Shown here one piece after another: positions 42,324 through 51,669 of a stretch of 57,528 nucleotides of DNA. Source of the stretch: Bacilli bacterium (GTDB lineage Bacteria > Bacillota_I > Bacilli_A > JAJDGJ01). Each line of letters begins with the position of its first letter. Position 1 is the first letter of the stretch. The stretch lies in contig JAISTP010000054.1 of assembly GCA_031272545.1 (NCBI GenBank), positions 1-57,528 on the forward strand, read 5' to 3'. The position numbers were made by a program, and so were the translations under genes. The notes beneath the pieces are model-generated. The model was not told where the DNA came from and did no database searches. It saw nothing but the letters and a program-made list of their open reading frames with translations.

Positions 42324-45056
42324 TTAACCATTAAGAACATCATCACAACGTTGACATACTTCGCCAACCATTTCCTCTTCTTCAAAAATATTCCAACAAC
42401 GAGGACACATATGACCCTCAAATTTTTCAACCTTAATAAATGCTGAATCATATTCATTTGCAACTAAATCGTCGCTAATAACTACTTTTGAAACAATAAA
42501 TAATTGATTTAAAGGTTTAATATCATTCATAAAAGCATATTCATCTTTAAATCTTATTGTTAATCTAGCATCTAAAGATTTCCCAATTACTTTTTCATCA
42601 CGAGCTACTTCTAAAGCTTTTAAAATATCATTACGACAAAGCATAAATTTGTCATAAGTAACTTCAATTTCATCGGCATTATCAATATCTAAATAAGGAG
42701 GTAAAAGTTCTAAATGAACTGACTTTTTCTTATTAGTTTTTGGTAAATATTTATATACTTCTTCAGAAGTATGAGGAATAAATGGTGCTAAAAGCATATT
42801 AATTGTTTCTAAGCAATGATAAAGAACAGTTTGAACTTGCATTCTTCTTTTATCTTTTTCTTTTAAAATATAAAGAATATCTTTAGAAAATTCCATATAG
42901 AAAGCACTTAATTCTTTAACAATAAAATTATTAACACTATTATAAACATTACTATATTCATAAGCATTATAATAATCAACACATGCATGATGAAGTTTAT
43001 CTAATTTAATTAAAATATATTTATCTACATCAGCTAAATCATTAACATCAATTAATTCAGCTTCACTAAAATTATATAAGTTACCTAATAAGAAACGATA
43101 AGTATTTCTAACCTTACGATAAGTATCTGATACTTGTTTTAAAACTTCATCTGAAATACGAACATCTGCTTGATAATCAGTACTAGCGACCCAAAATCTA
43201 AAAACATCAGCTCCATATTGATTAATAATTTTAATTGGTTCCATTGTATTACCTAATGATTTAGACATTTTATTACCATGTCCATCTAAAGTAAAACCAT
43301 GAGATAAAACTTCACGATAAGGAGAACGCCCATAAAAACAAGTACCAACAATTAAAGAAGAATTAAACCAACCACGGTATTGATCAGAACCTTCTAAATA
43401 CATATCAACAGGATATTCCATTCCTCTTGCTTTAATACATCCAGTATGTGATGAGCCAGAATCAAACCAAACATCCATGATGTCACTTTCTTTACGATAA
43501 TTTTTATAATTAGGATGTTTTTCTTTGAAACTATCTGGTAATAAATCTTCTACTTCACTATCAAACCAATAATTAGAACCATATTGTCCAATTTTATCAG
43601 CTACAAAAGCAAAGATATCTTCTTCAATAAATGGAACATCATTTTCATCATAAATAATTGGAATAGGCACGCCCCAAGCACGTTGACGAGAAATACACCA
43701 ATCTCCACGATCACTAATCATATTATGCATTCTTAATTTACCCCAAGAAGGAGTCCATTTAACATTATTGATTTCATTAAGTAGTTCTTCACGACGCTTA
43801 TCAATACTACAAAACCATTGTAAAGCTGCCATAAAGATAATAGGCTTTTTAGTACGCCAATCATATGGATAACTATGTTCAATATCAACAGCTCCAACTA
43901 ATGTACCTTTTTGATTCATTTTTTCAATAATAACTTTATTAGCTTTTTCCCAATATAAACCTTCTAAATCTGGACCAGCTTCCGCAGACATTAATCCTTG
44001 TTTATCACATGAAAGAATAACTGGTAAATCAAAAGTACCTTCATATTCTTTAGCGACTAAGAAGTCTTCTGTTCCATGAGCAGGAGCAGTTGTAACACAA
44101 CCTGTTCCATCATCAGTAGTAACATGATCTCCTAAAATAACAGGACAAACACGATCATTTAATGGATTAGTAGCTTTAACACCAAGTAAATCACTAGCAT
44201 TATATTCTTTAACTAGTTCTAATTTTAAATTAAGTTTTTCTTCAACACTTTCAGCTAAATCTACTGCAAAAAATAATTTACCTTTTTCACTATTATAAAC
44301 ACCATATTTAAAAGTTTCACCAATAGAAATACCAACAGTAGAAACTAAAGTCCATGGCATTGTTGTCCAACACATAATATTAACATCTTCATCAAGAATA
44401 CCTTTACCATCAACAACTTTGAACTTAACATAAACTGAAGTATCAACCTTATTATGATATTCTAATTCACCTTCAGCTAAAGCAGTTTCTGAAGTTGGAG
44501 ACCAATATACAGGTTTAAATCCTTGATAAATTAAGCCATCTGTAGCCATTTTACCAAAGATTTTAATTTGTTCAGCTTCATAAGCTTTAGTCATTGTAAT
44601 ATAAGGATTTTTATAATCTCCAAAAGAGCCTAATCTTTTAAAACCTTTCATTTGAATTGCAATTTGTTTATAAGCATATTCTTCGCAAAGTTTTCTAAAT
44701 TCAGCAATACTCATTTTCTTACGGTCAACACCAGTTTTAGTAATAGCTGTTTCAATAGGTAATCCATGAGTATCCCAACCAGGAATATAAGGCGTTTGAT
44801 ATCCTTGAATAGATTTTGAACGATTAACAATATCTTTTAAAACTTTATTTAAACCATGACCAATATGGATATCACCATTAGCATAAGGTGGACCATCATG
44901 TAAAACAAATGTTTTATTTCCTTCTCTTTCTTTTAATAATTCATCATAAAAATCCATATCATCCCACATTTTTTGGATAACTGGTTCTTTTTGTGGAAGT
45001 TTTCCACGCATTTCAAAATCTGTTTTTGGCATTAATAGCGTATTTTTGTAATCCAT
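42324..45056 (-). CDS. ileS: Isoleucyl-tRNA synthetase
   Basis: 910 residues, charges tRNA-Ile. The HIGH motif is in PYANGDIHIGHGLN (about residue 57) and KMSKS in GHGNKMSKSLGNT (about 595). The editing domain has GWDTHGLPIE and the TTDDGTGCVTTAPAHGTED segment. The C-terminal zinc finger is CPRCW...CQRCDD, the bacterial type 1 form. GGAGG precedes the ATG. Expression is under the Ile T-box leader at 45074-45285. In many Firmicutes ileS follows divIVA after the ylm genes; here it follows ylmH directly. Confidence 0.98.
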   Translation of the reverse strand: MDYKNTLLMPKTDFEMRGKLPQKEPVIQKMWDDMDFYDELLKEREGNKTFVLHDGPPYANGDIHIGHGLNKVLKDIVNRSKSIQGYQTPYIPGWDTHGLPIETAITKTGVDRKKMSIAEFRKLCEEYAYKQIAIQMKGFKRLGSFGDYKNPYITMTKAYEAEQIKIFGKMATDGLIYQGFKPVYWSPTSETALAEGELEYHNKVDTSVYVKFKVVDGKGILDEDVNIMCWTTMPWTLVSTVGISIGETFKYGVYNSEKGKLFFAVDLAESVEEKLNLKLELVKEYNASDLLGVKATNPLNDRVCPVILGDHVTTDDGTGCVTTAPAHGTEDFLVAKEYEGTFDLPVILSCDKQGLMSAEAGPDLEGLYWEKANKVIIEKMNQKGTLVGAVDIEHSYPYDWRTKKPIIFMAALQWFCSIDKRREELLNEINNVKWTPSWGKLRMHNMISDRGDWCISRQRAWGVPIPIIYDENDVPFIEEDIFAFVADKIGQYGSNYWFDSEVEDLLPDSFKEKHPNYKNYRKESDIMDVWFDSGSSHTGCIKARGMEYPVDMYLEGSDQYRGWFNSSLIVGTCFYGRSPYREVLSHGFTLDGHGNKMSKSLGNTMEPIKIINQYGADVFRFWVASTDYQADVRISDEVLKQVSDTYRKVRNTYRFLLGNLYNFSEAELIDVNDLADVDKYILIKLDKLHHACVDYYNAYEYSNVYNSVNNFIVKELSAFYMEFSKDILYILKEKDKRRMQVQTVLYHCLETINMLLAPFIPHTSEEVYKYLPKTNKKKSVHLELLPPYLDIDNADEIEVTYDKFMLCRNDILKALEVARDEKVIGKSLDARLTIRFKDEYAFMNDIKPLNQLFIVSKVVISDDLVANEYDSAFIKVEKFEGHMCPRCWNIFEEEEMVGEVCQRCDDVLNG

Positions 45057-45073
45057 TTTTTTTCCTCCTTAAA

Positions 45074-45097
45074 ATAAAAAAAGTTCCTTAAAGGAAC
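45074..45097 (-). terminator. T-box terminator ahead of ileS
   Basis: Minus-strand stem GTTCCT/AGGAAC (45083-45088 with 45092-45097) and seven T. Its 5' arm overlaps the alternative antiterminator formed with the T-box sequence. Confidence 0.85.
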
Positions 45098-45285
45098 GAA
45101 ATCATCGCGGTACCATCCTATTTCACATAAATGTGCCCTCAATGGCGATAATGGTGCCACCATGTTTACTTACTTAATTCAATAAACAAGCTCCCAAATG
45201 ATCTATTTACTAGCTTTTTAAAGTTTTACACCAACCAACTTTTCTCTTAAAAAAATACTAATAAAACATTTTGTTCAACGCTTAT
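45074..45285 (-). promoter_or_regulatory. T-box riboswitch, isoleucine specific
   Basis: Leader with the conserved T-box TGGTACCGCG (45106-45115), preceded by a Stem I that has an AGAGA/GA-motif region and a specifier loop. The likely specifier is ATC (45200-45202), which matches ileS downstream. Uncharged tRNA-Ile would pair with the specifier and the T-box bulge and stabilise the antiterminator. The 5' limit is approximate. Confidence 0.93.
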
Positions 45286-45292
45286 GATAAAT

Positions 45293-45320
45293 ATTATACT
45301 AAAATAAAAATAAATTTCAA
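45293..45320 (-). promoter_or_regulatory. Promoter of the T-box/ileS unit
   Basis: Minus strand: -35 TTGAAA (45315-45320), 16-nt spacer, perfect -10 TATAAT (45293-45298), just beyond the ylmH stop codon. Confidence 0.72.
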
Positions 45321-45327
45321 GACTAAT

Positions 45328-46095
45328 TTATTTATATTTACGATAAGCAACTCGATACTTAGCTTTTTTAGTTAATCTATATTGATCAATAATAAATTTA
45401 CCATAACCTTTTATTGAGATAATATCATTTACATTAATTATTAATGAATGATTATCTTGATATAAATAATTAACTTTAACAACATTACTTAAAATAAGTT
45501 CTCTAGTTTTATTAGAACTTAAATTAGTTATTCCTTTAACAACATTATCTAAACGAAGTGAATTAATTAACATTTCTTCATTTTGATAATATCTAATAAT
45601 TTCTATATTGTTATGAATAACTTTTAAATCTAAATTAACTTTATTTATTCGAGATAAATTATCAAATATATAATTTTCTAAGCTTTTTGAAACTTCAAAA
45701 TAAGCATTATTTTCAATAATATAAATATCCCCTAAATATTCTCTTTGAATATTTAAATTTAATAAAGCTCCTAAAATATCTTGATGTCTAATAGTTATAA
45801 ATTTATTATTAAATTTAAAAGTAAACAAAGAAATATAATCGTCAAAATTAATAATAATTTTATTTTTACTTAAAATAGCTAAATGATATTCTGTATTAAT
45901 AAAATAAGAAATAAAATAACAATTGATATTACTATAATGATTACAAATATCTTGAATAATCTTTTCTTGAGCTGGATTTATAAAATAAAGAATTTTAAAA
46001 GAGCTAAAAGATAACTCATTTTCAATAATATCTCTAGCTCTTATAATTAAATCTTTATGTTCTGGATGAAACTTTAAATAATTAGTAAGTATCAT
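45328..46095 (-). CDS. ylmH: YlmH family S4-domain RNA-binding protein
   Basis: 255 residues. The C-terminal S4 RNA-binding domain is LRLDNVVKGITNLSSNKTRE onward (about residues 180-230); the N-terminal part, with DYISLFTFKFNNK and RQDILGALLNLNIQREYLGD-like blocks, is typical of YlmH. Relatives bind ribosomes and have been linked to rescue of stalled peptidyl-tRNA and to cell division. It overlaps sepF by 14 bases and is the last gene of the division cluster. ylmG and divIVA, usually adjacent, are missing. Confidence 0.9.
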   Translation of the reverse strand: MILTNYLKFHPEHKDLIIRARDIIENELSFSSFKILYFINPAQEKIIQDICNHYSNINCYFISYFINTEYHLAILSKNKIIINFDDYISLFTFKFNNKFITIRHQDILGALLNLNIQREYLGDIYIIENNAYFEVSKSLENYIFDNLSRINKVNLDLKVIHNNIEIIRYYQNEEMLINSLRLDNVVKGITNLSSNKTRELILSNVVKVNYLYQDNHSLIINVNDIISIKGYGKFIIDQYRLTKKAKYRVAYRKYK

Positions 46096-46483
46096 TATCT
46101 TCTGAAATTTGACCAGCTACGCCAAAATTAGGAGGTGTAGCAAGAAAGTTATCAGCACCAGTTTTTTGAAGATTACCTTCAATGGCATAAATAACGCCAC
46201 TTAAAAAATCAATAATTCTAGTTGCTTGTTCACCTGTTACACGATGTAAGTTAATAATACAACCACGACGTGCTTTTAAATGATCCGCAATACTTTGTGC
46301 TTCGGCATAACTTCTTGGTTCAAAAACAACTAATTGTGATTCTTTATTAGTAAAATCAGAAGTCATCCCATCAAAACCACTTGTTTCATAAGCTGAAGTT
46401 GGTGCATCAAATAAATCATTTGATGAATCTAATTCTTCATCACTTTGACCTAATGCCCAATCTTTAATATCTTTTAAACCCAT
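46082..46483 (-). CDS. sepF: Cell division protein SepF
   Basis: 133 residues, FtsZ-binding membrane anchor that shapes the division ring. An N-terminal amphipathic helix (MGLKDIKDWALG) is followed by an acidic linker and the conserved core VVFEPRSYAEAQSIADHL, INLHRV and RIIDFLSGVIYAI (about residues 52-112). GGGGG precedes the ATG. It sits between ftsZ and ylmH as in most Firmicutes. Confidence 0.94.
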   Translation of the reverse strand: MGLKDIKDWALGQSDEELDSSNDLFDAPTSAYETSGFDGMTSDFTNKESQLVVFEPRSYAEAQSIADHLKARRGCIINLHRVTGEQATRIIDFLSGVIYAIEGNLQKTGADNFLATPPNFGVAGQISEDNDTY

Positions 46484-46495
46484 ACTATTGCCCCC

Positions 46496-47602
46496 TTATC
46501 TATTACGTAAAAATGCAGGTACTTCTAATTCATCTGAACTAGCTTTAGTAGTTTCATTTTCATTTGTTTCAACAACAGTAGTTGAAACTTCTTCATCATC
46601 TTTAATATCTTCAACAATATTTTCAGTAGATGAAAGTGGTGGATTAACTTCAAGTTCAGGTAATTCAAAACCTGTCGCAATAACAGTTACCACAATATCA
46701 TCATTTAAGTTTTCATTTACTGCTATACCAAAAATAACTTCAATATCATCATTTCCAGCATATTCTTCAATTACTCTTACAGCATCTTCAGCATCTTGTA
46801 AAGTAACTGATGTTCCACCTGTTACATTAATAATAGCATGACTAGCTCCTGCAATACTTGCTTCTAATAATGGTGAAGCAATAGCTTGTTTGGCGGCAAC
46901 TTCTGCTTTATTATCTCCACTACCTAAACCAATACCAATTAAAGCAGAACCTTTATCTTGCATAACTGCTTTAACATCATTTAAGTCTAAGTTAATATGT
47001 GCTGGTACCGCAATTAAATCAGTAATTGTTTGTACACCTTGAATTAATATTTTATCCGCTTCATTAAAAGCTTCACTAACTGGAATCTTTCCTACAAATT
47101 CTAATAATTTATCATTAGAAATAATAATTAAAGAATCAACATTTTCTTTTAATTTTTTTAGTCCACCAATTGAACGTGACGTTCTAGCTTTACCTTCAAA
47201 AGTAAATGGTCTAGAAACTACACCAACTGTTAAAGCTCCTAATTCTTTAGCAACACGTGCTATAACTGGTGCAGCACCTGTACCAGTTCCACCACCCATA
47301 CCGCAAGTAACAAATACCATATCGGCACCTCTAAGGGCTTCTTTGATAGTTTCTTCACTTTCTAAAGCAGCTTTTTCACCTACTTCAGGATCAGCTCCAG
47401 CTCCTAGTCCTTTCGTAAGACTTACACCTAATTCAATCTTGTTTTTAACAATTGAATTGGCAAGTATTTGTAAATCAGTGTTGGCAACAATTAAGTCAAC
47501 TCCTTCAATACCTTCAGCTTGCATTCTTGCAACTGCGTTGCATCCTGCACCACCTACTCCTACTACTTTAATATTTGCAAATTGATTTTCGATGTTTTCC
47601 AT
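46496..47602 (-). CDS. ftsZ: Cell division protein FtsZ
   Basis: 368-residue tubulin-like GTPase that forms the division ring. The GTP-binding loop GGGTGTGAAPV is near residue 105, with VVGVGGAGCNAV at the N-terminus and NVDSLIIISND, NLDLNDVKAVM further on. After a short, acidic and Thr-rich linker (about 318-358) the conserved C-terminal peptide LEVPAFLRNR ends the protein; it binds FtsA and SepF, both encoded alongside. GGAGGG precedes the ATG. Confidence 0.98.
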   Translation of the reverse strand: MENIENQFANIKVVGVGGAGCNAVARMQAEGIEGVDLIVANTDLQILANSIVKNKIELGVSLTKGLGAGADPEVGEKAALESEETIKEALRGADMVFVTCGMGGGTGTGAAPVIARVAKELGALTVGVVSRPFTFEGKARTSRSIGGLKKLKENVDSLIIISNDKLLEFVGKIPVSEAFNEADKILIQGVQTITDLIAVPAHINLDLNDVKAVMQDKGSALIGIGLGSGDNKAEVAAKQAIASPLLEASIAGASHAIINVTGGTSVTLQDAEDAVRVIEEYAGNDDIEVIFGIAVNENLNDDIVVTVIATGFELPELEVNPPLSSTENIVEDIKDDEEVSTTVVETNENETTKASSDELEVPAFLRNR

Positions 47603-47617
47603 AATAGCCCTCCGAGT

Positions 47618-48877
47618 CTAATTATTAAATATATACGAAACTAAACGTTTAATAAAGTCATTCGACACATTACTATTCATATTATACAATAAATTATTTT
47701 CACTAACAAGCTTTAATGACTCATTATAATCATTTTTATTTACATAAAGCTTGATTTCACCACGAATTCGTGAAAATTTGGCTTCATTGATAATAGAACC
47801 AATACATTTTTGATATCCTGAATATCGAGCTCCAATAAATTCTTTTTTCATAATAATTGGACGATAATCAAGACATTCTTCCATAATTTTATCTAATCCA
47901 TTAATTAATGAACCACCAGAACAAAAATAAATTAATTCATCATTACCAAGTTCATATCGTTTTAATTCATCATTAATCAACGATAACAATTCAACAATAC
48001 GTGCTTTTGATACTTCAGAAATAAACTTCTGCGTTATTTTTATCTGTTCATCATTAATTTCATCATGCCAAGAATAAATGATAATATCATTTATTTTAGC
48101 TAAATCTAAATTAACATATTTCTTTTTAAAAGTTTCTGCTTTTTCAAAATCAATATTAGCACAAATAGCAATATCATTAGTAATATTGTTACCACCAATA
48201 TCAATAATTGAAGTAGCTTTTAAACTGCCATTTTTAAAATGAGCCAACTTAGTATTAGTAGCATTTAAATCAACTATAACAGCACCAATATTATTACTTT
48301 GACTTGTTAAAGCAAAGTTTTGTAAAGCAATAATATCTAAACAAACATCTACAATGTTAAATCCTGCTTGTTCAGCAACCTTAATAAAAGGATATGCAAT
48401 GATACTAGGTATAGTATAAATACTAGCTTCCATATTAATATACCTTGTTTCTAAGCCAACTGGATTAGAAACAAAACCAAAACCATAAGCCATATATTTA
48501 TCAACACTAACATTAACGACAAAATCATCACTAGTATCATTTTTAGAAATTAATTCTTTAATACCTAAAGCAACTTCTTCTTTAGTAACAACATGATGAT
48601 CATTATTAATATCTACTTTAACACTATCTTTAAATTTCTTACAATGAATAGAAGGAATAATCAAGATTGTATTTTCAATTGGATAACCTAACTTACTAGC
48701 AATATTATCTTTAAGCTTTCTTAACTCTTCTACAACATCTTCTTTTTCAAGACCTTGTTTTAAGATAATTTCATGAGCAGCTAAAATATTAATTTTTGAA
48801 TTGAAATATTCCGCGACTATAGCTTTTAAAGAATATTCCGATATTTCTAAACTCATATATATTTCTTTATAATCCAC
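47618..48877 (-). CDS. ftsA: Cell division protein FtsA
   Basis: 419-residue actin-like protein that tethers FtsZ to the membrane. Features are the SEYSLKAIVAEY phosphate-1 segment, an inserted 1C domain, AVIVDLNATNTKLAHF (about 220), SIIDIGGNNITNDIA (about 238) and CSGGSLINGLD (about 325). The C-terminus DFIKRLVSYIFNN is the expected amphipathic membrane helix. The start is GTG 48877, eight bases after AGGAGG; the first ATG downstream (48856) has no such site. The sequence is more diverged than FtsZ. Confidence 0.93.
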   Translation of the reverse strand: MDYKEIYMSLEISEYSLKAIVAEYFNSKINILAAHEIILKQGLEKEDVVEELRKLKDNIASKLGYPIENTILIIPSIHCKKFKDSVKVDINNDHHVVTKEEVALGIKELISKNDTSDDFVVNVSVDKYMAYGFGFVSNPVGLETRYINMEASIYTIPSIIAYPFIKVAEQAGFNIVDVCLDIIALQNFALTSQSNNIGAVIVDLNATNTKLAHFKNGSLKATSIIDIGGNNITNDIAICANIDFEKAETFKKKYVNLDLAKINDIIIYSWHDEINDEQIKITQKFISEVSKARIVELLSLINDELKRYELGNDELIYFCSGGSLINGLDKIMEECLDYRPIIMKKEFIGARYSGYQKCIGSIINEAKFSRIRGEIKLYVNKNDYNESLKLVSENNLLYNMNSNVSNDFIKRLVSYIFNN

Positions 48878-48889
48878 TTTTATTACCTC

Positions 48890-49699
48890 CTATTTACATT
48901 TTGTGATAACAGCTTTATTACTATCATCGATATATTGAATAATATTACATGAATATTGAGCATTAGCCGCAAAATTATGATAATTAGTACCTACTTTAAC
49001 TAAATAATCAAGACTACTATATAAATAAATTTTTTTAGGACCATTCATAATAATCTTAAAATATTCTTTATCATAATTCTTCGGATCATAAACAATTTGA
49101 GACATGGAACTAACAACTGAACTATCTAATTGAGCTAAAGAACTAATTAATCTTTTTAACATGTCTTCACTAATTTTACTTGTTAATTGCGGATAGTTAC
49201 CTATATATTTCTTTAAAACACTATCTTTCATAATAATCTTATTACCTTTTTCATCATAGAAAACAGTATTTTTACCATCTATTTGATAAAATAATAATCT
49301 ATTTTCTTTAACACTTATTGTAACATTACCTAATAAGGACTTGTCAACACTAAATTCTTGATAATAATTAGTATTGGCTAATTGCATTTTAATTAAGAAT
49401 TTAGGATGTAATAAAGAAAAATCATTTTGATGCAGATTAATTTGATCTTCAATCTCACTTTGCGTAAATCTATCATTATTAATAATAGTAATAGAATTAA
49501 TCTTAGAAAAAGGGGTTATCAAATAAATAACAAGTGCAAATAATATAATAATTAGTATAATTCTAAAATTTCTTAATCTTCTTCTTTTAAATTGCATTTG
49601 TTGGGATTGATTTTTAAAATATTCAATATTATTAATATCATAAAGATTATTATCGACATTATTCAGTTTAGTCGCCTTATTTTTATTATTATTAATCAA
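48890..49699 (-). CDS. divIB: Cell division protein DivIB/FtsQ
   Basis: 269-residue bitopic membrane protein of the divisome. A cytoplasmic tail (about 1-43), one transmembrane segment (IILIIILFALVIYLI, about 47-61), a POTRA-type domain (INSITIINNDRFTQSEIEDQ, about 69 onward) and a beta domain with NRLLFYQIDGKN and NYPQLT are seen. The start is TTG 49699 and overlaps murB by 8 bases. The order murB-divIB-ftsA-ftsZ is classic for Firmicutes. Confidence 0.9.
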   Translation of the reverse strand: MINNNKNKATKLNNVDNNLYDINNIEYFKNQSQQMQFKRRRLRNFRIILIIILFALVIYLITPFSKINSITIINNDRFTQSEIEDQINLHQNDFSLLHPKFLIKMQLANTNYYQEFSVDKSLLGNVTISVKENRLLFYQIDGKNTVFYDEKGNKIIMKDSVLKKYIGNYPQLTSKISEDMLKRLISSLAQLDSSVVSSMSQIVYDPKNYDKEYFKIIMNGPKKIYLYSSLDYLVKVGTNYHNFAANAQYSCNIIQYIDDSNKAVITKCK

Positions 49700-50597
49700 A
49701 ATTAACTAACTCCACTTCTTCATGTAATTCAATATTGCTTTTTTCTAATACTCTTTTTTTAACTAAACAAATTAAATTATAAATATCACTAGCACTAGCA
49801 CGATCACGATTAATAATAAAATTAGAATGTTTCATTGATACTTGAGCATCATTAATTTTATAACCTCTTAAATTAGCTTCATCTATTAATTGCCATGAAA
49901 AAATCTCATTACTAGGATTTTTAAAAGTAGAACCAGCACAATAAGCTCCAATAGGTTGCGTCGCAAGTCTTTTACTTTTACGATGTTCTATTAATTCAAT
50001 AATTACATCTTTATTCGCATATTCTAATTCTAAATTTACTGCTAAAATAACCCATTCACGATGCTTTTGAAATATAGAATTACGATAAGTAAAGGATAAA
50101 TCTTCTTTAGGTATCCATTCTAATTTACCATCTTTATAAACAAGAACTTCTTTAACAACATTAGCCATTTCTTTTTTATAAGCACCAGCATTCATATAAA
50201 TAGATCCCCCAACACAGCCAGGAATACCTGAAGCAAATTCTAATCCACTTAAACCTTCTTCAGCACTAATATAAGCTAATGAAATAAGATTAACCCCACA
50301 CATAGCATAAACCATATTATTATTTATTTCATAAGAGTTTAATTTTTTAGTAGAAATAATAATACCATCAAATAATTTATCACTAATTAAGACATTAGAA
50401 CCATTACCTAAGATGAAATATTTAATATTATTAGTTAAACAATAATCAATTGTTTTAGTAACATCACTTAAATCAATGGCATCCACAAATATCATAGCAG
50501 GTCCCCCAACTTTAAAAGTTGTATGTTTATAAAGAGGTTCATTTTCAATAAGATTATTGATGTTAAGCTTTTTTAAATCTTCTAAAATATTATTCAT
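49692..50597 (-). CDS. murB: UDP-N-acetylenolpyruvoylglucosamine reductase
   Basis: About 301 residues, FAD/NADPH enzyme that makes UDP-MurNAc. FAD-binding parts are KVGGPAMIFVDA, LGNGSNVLIS (about residue 60), GLEFASGIPGCVGGSIYMNA cut as GIPGCVGGSIYMNAGAY (about 125). The catalytic Ser lies in CAGSTFKNP (about 222) and the Glu in HEEVELV at the end. The start is ATG 50597, overlapping murG by 8 bases (ATGAATAA). It is the shorter type II MurB common in Firmicutes. Confidence 0.95.
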   Translation of the reverse strand: MNNILEDLKKLNINNLIENEPLYKHTTFKVGGPAMIFVDAIDLSDVTKTIDYCLTNNIKYFILGNGSNVLISDKLFDGIIISTKKLNSYEINNNMVYAMCGVNLISLAYISAEEGLSGLEFASGIPGCVGGSIYMNAGAYKKEMANVVKEVLVYKDGKLEWIPKEDLSFTYRNSIFQKHREWVILAVNLELEYANKDVIIELIEHRKSKRLATQPIGAYCAGSTFKNPSNEIFSWQLIDEANLRGYKINDAQVSMKHSNFIINRDRASASDIYNLICLVKKRVLEKSNIELHEEVELVNFD

Positions 50598-51669
50598 TAT
50601 CTTCACCAGCCTCTTTTTTTAATAATTGATATATTAATAAAGCGCTATCATCAAAATTAAGTTTTTTTGTATTTAAAGCCATTTTATCTAAAATTTGTGA
50701 GTTATTAATTAAATAATCTATTCTAGATTCTAACATTTTTTCATCTAATTCAGCTTCTTTAATTACTTCCACACATTCATTTTTTAATAATAATTGCGCA
50801 TTTTTATTTTGATGATCATTAGCGACATGTTCACTAGGAATAAGAATACTAGGTTTATTAGCACTAATTATTTCAGTAATAGCACTGGCTCCAGCTCGTG
50901 AAATTATTAAAGAACATGATTTTATTAATGATGGCAAATTATCTTCATAAGCAATAACTCTTACTTTATCATCAAATTTTAAATTTTGATATTGTTCATA
51001 ATAATTATGACCACTAATATAAATTAATTGATAATTACTAGGTTTTAAATTAGTGATCATTTTATGAATAACTTCATCCATTAACATTGAGCCTTGCGAT
51101 CCCATAACAACTAAAATAGTAGGTAATTCATTACTTAAACCATAATCATTTAGATTCGCAAAATTACTTTTTCTAACATGATAACTAACAGGATTACCAT
51201 AATTATATATTGGTGTTTTAGTATTTAAATCTAAAGGATATGCACAAATTAAAGCTTGAGCTTTATTTAATAATTGATGATTAGCTTTACCTATAATTGA
51301 ATTTTGTTCATGAAGATAATAAGGAATATTTAAAGCTGAACTTGCTTTTAATACTGCATAACTAGCGTAACCACCGAAACCAATAACAACATCAGGTTTA
51401 AATTTATTTAATATTTTTTTACAAGTATTTATATTGAAAAAAACATCTTTATAACCATTTATCTTTTTAATCAATGAACCACTAGGAGTATGAATATTTA
51501 AACCATAAAAATCAAAGCCATACTCTTTAACTTTAGTAGCTTCAATACGATATATCGAACCAATAAATAATATTTGAGCTTGTTTATCTTGTGATTTAAT
51601 ATATTCAGCTAAAGCTAAAGCAGGATATAAATGACCACCAGTCCCACCAGCACTAAAAACTATTCTCAT
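50590..51669 (-). CDS. murG: UDP-GlcNAc--lipid I GlcNAc transferase
   Basis: About 359 residues, peripheral membrane GT28 enzyme that makes lipid II. The N-terminal loop FSAGGTGGHLYPALALA and the second loop VIGFGGYASYAVL (about 95) flank the lipid I site. The UDP-GlcNAc part has MGSQGSMLMDE (about 190) and SRAGASAITEI (about 258). The start is ATG 51669, six bases after AGGTG; GTG/ATG codons slightly upstream overlap that site. It overlaps murD. Confidence 0.96.
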   Translation of the reverse strand: MRIVFSAGGTGGHLYPALALAEYIKSQDKQAQILFIGSIYRIEATKVKEYGFDFYGLNIHTPSGSLIKKINGYKDVFFNINTCKKILNKFKPDVVIGFGGYASYAVLKASSALNIPYYLHEQNSIIGKANHQLLNKAQALICAYPLDLNTKTPIYNYGNPVSYHVRKSNFANLNDYGLSNELPTILVVMGSQGSMLMDEVIHKMITNLKPSNYQLIYISGHNYYEQYQNLKFDDKVRVIAYEDNLPSLIKSCSLIISRAGASAITEIISANKPSILIPSEHVANDHQNKNAQLLLKNECVEVIKEAELDEKMLESRIDYLINNSQILDKMALNTKKLNFDDSALLIYQLLKKEAGEDNE

